DNA of 6,751 nt from Euryarchaeota archaeon UBA111 (GTDB taxonomy: Archaea > Thermoplasmatota > Poseidoniia > Poseidoniales > Poseidoniaceae). Positions 5,267 to 6,751 of the stretch are shown piece after piece. Where the stretch lies: NCBI GenBank assembly GCA_002506025.1, contig DAWS01000115.1, positions 1 through 6,751 of the forward strand, written 5' to 3'. The notes beneath the pieces were generated by a model that saw only the letters and a list, made by a program, of their open reading frames with translations, searched no databases and had not been told where the DNA came from. Position 1 is the stretch's first letter, and the number at the start of each line of letters is the position of its first letter. Made by a program: the position numbers and the translations under genes.

Positions 5267-6271
5267 TCAGAAGAATAGTCCGTTGATTCCAAACACTGCG
5301 CCTACTACCAGACCGAATACTGGAAGTGCCTTAGACATCATGTGTGGATCTTGGGCTGGCTCGCCTAAGATGGTCATACCATCTTCCATACCTTCATCAC
5401 GTAGTCTGAAATATGCTAGAGTAGTTAGGAGCATGACAACAGGTCCAACGATTAGGTCCATCTTTTGGAAATCGCTTCCAGTTCTTGCATCACCAATGAC
5501 TAGACCAACATAGGTAGAAGCAACTATGGCAATAAAACAAAACATCGATGGGTGGATTACCGCCCACTTTCCTTTAGCACCCTCTGTAAGGGTTAGACCT
5601 GCCCATAGTGTGTAGATTAGTATCAGACTGCCTGTGACGGCAACTGTAGCATCAGACGGTGTTCCCATGCCGTTTGCATCACCTGGAACGATGGCATCAA
5701 AATTATCGCTGATCACACTATCTGGCGTGAAAATCATTCTCATAGCGTAGAAAAGTCCGGTCAACACCAGTATACCTAGAGAGACTAATGCCAGTTTATC
5801 CTTTACATTGATTCCTGGCTTGTAGTCGCTCAAACCCTCGTTGACACCTTCATCACGCAGTAGGAAATATGCCACGGTGTAAAGGATGGTCGTGAATAGT
5901 GTTGCATACTTAGGTGTCTCGCTTGCATCGGTAAAGTCGCCGTGAAGCCAAATAGATGCTGTTAGGGCAGAAAAACCAATTATGACTGGAATCATCATAC
6001 GCCACATTCCTTTAGCACCCTCGTTCAATAATAACATCACTGCAAGGAACATACCGAACATCAATGTACCATTAAATGCCGTTTCGGGAGCTCCTCTACC
6101 CCAAGCTTGGGTTCCTTCTGCAGCATCGTTGGATAATACTGTGAAACATCCATCGCCACCAATCACATAACAATCAGCAAAGAGCATAAAATTCAGAGAG
6201 TAAATCAGGCTTACTAAGGCACATATACCTAGACAAACCTTCGCCGGCATTGAGTTTATTTGTTTAAACAT
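5267..6271 (-). CDS. Nine-helix membrane protein with internal duplication, unknown function
   Basis: A 334-residue integral membrane protein. Predicted helices lie at about 11-31, 66-83, 91-109, 121-138, 158-180, 208-228, 240-260, 270-288 and 314-333. The first eight form two four-helix repeats with matching landmarks: NEGAKGMW (83-90) against TEGAKGKW (229-236), and LRDEGVNEGL (138-147) against LRDEGMEDGM (290-299). The ninth helix is extra. The loop after helix 1 holds C34 and C42 (CYVIGGDGC), a possible extracellular disulfide absent from the second repeat. There are no conserved charged residues inside the helices that would suggest an ion pathway, and I recognise no family. The ATG at 6271 lies 26.5 nt from a TTATAA centre on this strand, supporting a leaderless start. 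M8 (6250) is an alternative. The gene is divergent from the sirtuin gene. Confidence 0.83.
   Translation of the reverse strand: MFKQINSMPAKVCLGICALVSLIYSLNFMLFADCYVIGGDGCFTVLSNDAAEGTQAWGRGAPETAFNGTLMFGMFLAVMLLLNEGAKGMWRMMIPVIIGFSALTASIWLHGDFTDASETPKYATLFTTILYTVAYFLLRDEGVNEGLSDYKPGINVKDKLALVSLGILVLTGLFYAMRMIFTPDSVISDNFDAIVPGDANGMGTPSDATVAVTGSLILIYTLWAGLTLTEGAKGKWAVIHPSMFCFIAIVASTYVGLVIGDARTGSDFQKMDLIVGPVVMLLTTLAYFRLRDEGMEDGMTILGEPAQDPHMMSKALPVFGLVVGAVFGINGLFF
5391..5416. repeat. Internal gene repeat, second-half copy of the LRDEG region
   Basis: This 26-nt stretch matches 5847-5872 at 23 of 26 positions, 456 nt (152 codons) away in the same frame. It encodes the LRDEG motif at the end of helix 8 of the duplicated membrane protein. 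Confidence 0.7.
5569..5584. repeat. 16-nt direct repeat, second-half copy of the EGAKG region
   Basis: TTCCTTTAGCACCCTC is identical to 6007-6022, 438 nt (146 codons) away. On the minus strand it encodes the EGAKG motif after helix 6. It reflects the duplication of the membrane protein rather than a mobile repeat. Confidence 0.75.
5847..5872. repeat. Internal gene repeat, first-half copy of the LRDEG region
   Basis: Partner of 5391-5416, with three mismatches. It encodes LRDEG at the end of helix 4 of the duplicated membrane protein. Confidence 0.7.
6007..6022. repeat. 16-nt direct repeat, first-half copy of the EGAKG region
   Basis: Identical partner of 5569-5584. It encodes EGAKG after helix 2 of the duplicated membrane protein. 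Confidence 0.75.
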
Positions 6272-6294
6272 CGTTCTGTCGGCAATATATCAAC

Positions 6295-6300
6295 TTATAA
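6295..6300 (-). promoter_or_regulatory. TATA box of the nine-helix membrane protein gene
   Basis: TTATAA is centred 26.5 nt before the minus-strand ATG at 6271, the spacing expected for a leaderless archaeal transcript. A second AT-rich element, AATATAT at 6284-6290, would instead place the start inside the gene, about 10 nt before M8. Confidence 0.45.
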
Positions 6301-6350
6301 TCAATACCTCGGATAGGTGACACTTGACATCGATTTGGCGCGTCAATCAG

Positions 6351-6387
6351 TAATTCGGATTCTAGATAGAAGTTAAATTCCGAATTA
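6351..6387. promoter_or_regulatory. 9-bp inverted repeat, candidate operator of the sirtuin gene
   Basis: TAATTCGGA (6351-6359) and TCCGAATTA (6379-6387) are perfect inverted copies separated by 19 nt. The right arm abuts the TATA-like TTAAAT at 6373-6378, so a protein bound there would interfere with the basal transcription machinery. The arms are 28 bp centre to centre, between two and three helical turns. The site lies between divergent genes and could affect both. A dimeric regulator is an inference, and a weak RNA hairpin is an alternative. Confidence 0.4.
6373..6378 (+). promoter_or_regulatory. TATA-like element of the sirtuin gene
   Basis: TTAAAT is centred 26.5 nt before the ATG at 6402. 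There is no ribosome site just before that ATG, so the transcript is probably leaderless. Confidence 0.4.
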
Positions 6388-6401
6388 ACAACGGTTACGA
6401 T

Positions 6402-6751
6402 ATGCAAATCGATAGCAATACCAAGGTTGTTATTTTGACAGGGGCTGGAATAAGTGCAGAATCCGGTCTCAAAACGTTCAGAGATGCTGATGGTTTATGG
6501 GAAAATCACGCAATAGAAGATGTTGCTACTCCGTATGCTTGGGAGCGAGATCCTAATCTTGTTTGGCGATTCTATCAAGCAAGACGCAATCAGTTACTCG
6601 AGGTCAAGCCAAATCCTGCGCACCAAGCATTGGTCAGATTGGAAGAATTTCTCGGTGAGAATTTCCTGTTAGTCACCCAAAATGTTGATGATTTGCATTC
6701 TAGGGCGGGGTCAAAAAACCTCATACACATGCATGGAGAATTACGCATCCT
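6402..6751 (+). CDS. cobB: Sir2-family NAD-dependent protein deacylase, class III, 3'-truncated
   Basis: Sirtuins remove acyl groups from lysines with NAD+, giving nicotinamide and O-acyl-ADP-ribose. The first 116 residues are present and the gene runs off the window. The Rossmann NAD motif is GAGISAESGLKTFR (14-27). TQNVDDLH (92-99) contains the Q-N-x-D nicotinamide and ribose contacts, and MHGEL supplies the catalytic His (H111). FYQARRNQL (57-65) contains the Y58-x-x-R61 pair that in SIRT5 and bacterial CobB binds the carboxylate of succinyl- or malonyl-lysine, so desuccinylase activity is likely in addition to deacetylation. The expected zinc-binding Cys pairs lie beyond the window. The start at 6402 fits the family N-terminus and a leaderless promoter. 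The gene is divergent from the membrane protein gene, with a candidate operator between them. Confidence 0.93.
   Translation, partial: MQIDSNTKVVILTGAGISAESGLKTFRDADGLWENHAIEDVATPYAWERDPNLVWRFYQARRNQLLEVKPNPAHQALVRLEEFLGENFLLVTQNVDDLHSRAGSKNLIHMHGELRI

Noticed and set aside
5569..6022. The direct repeats as a mobile element or recombination site
   Set aside because: Both copies are in the same reading frame of one gene at equivalent points of two protein repeats, so gene-internal duplication explains them.

Overview
The window looks like a piece of a planktonic archaeal genome, most likely of the Marine Group II (Candidatus Poseidoniales) type. This rests on three things: a GTG-started lipoprotein with an LSGC lipobox followed by an acidic stretch, small zinc-ribbon and membrane proteins of a style I associate with that group, and start codons that sit about 27 nt from AT-rich TATA-like boxes, as in leaderless archaeal transcripts. 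No rRNA, tRNA, CRISPR array, insertion sequence or phage gene is visible. The taxonomic call is an inference from style, not from a marker gene.

Layout from left to right. (1) The 3' end of a plus-strand gene for a zinc-ribbon protein, then a small membrane protein 8 nt downstream that is probably translationally coupled to it. (2) A short galactokinase-like GHMP kinase on the plus strand. It converges on, and overlaps by 39 bp, a minus-strand sugar-1-phosphate nucleotidyltransferase. Together they could supply the two chemical steps from free sugar to nucleotide sugar, although they are not in one operon. (3) A 142-bp divergent intergenic region with a central symmetric TATATA. It serves the nucleotidyltransferase on the left and, on the right, a possible 18-codon leaderless ORF followed by a membrane acyl-CoA desaturase with an unusual charged C-terminal extension. 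(4) A minus-strand sialidase-fold lipoprotein that shares the palindromic TTAA with the desaturase, so that both stop codons lie in the same four bases. (5) A minus-strand nine-helix membrane protein of unknown function, built from an internal duplication. (6) A divergent region with a 9-bp inverted repeat around a TATA-like box, followed by the 5' end of a class III (desuccinylase-type) sirtuin that runs off the window.

The coding density is very high: two tail-to-tail overlaps, no intergenic gap above about 145 bp, and no clear terminator hairpins. I see no coherent new defence or mobile system. The observations most worth following are the symmetric promoter with its tiny ORF, the desaturase tail, the duplicated membrane protein, and the candidate operator in front of the sirtuin.
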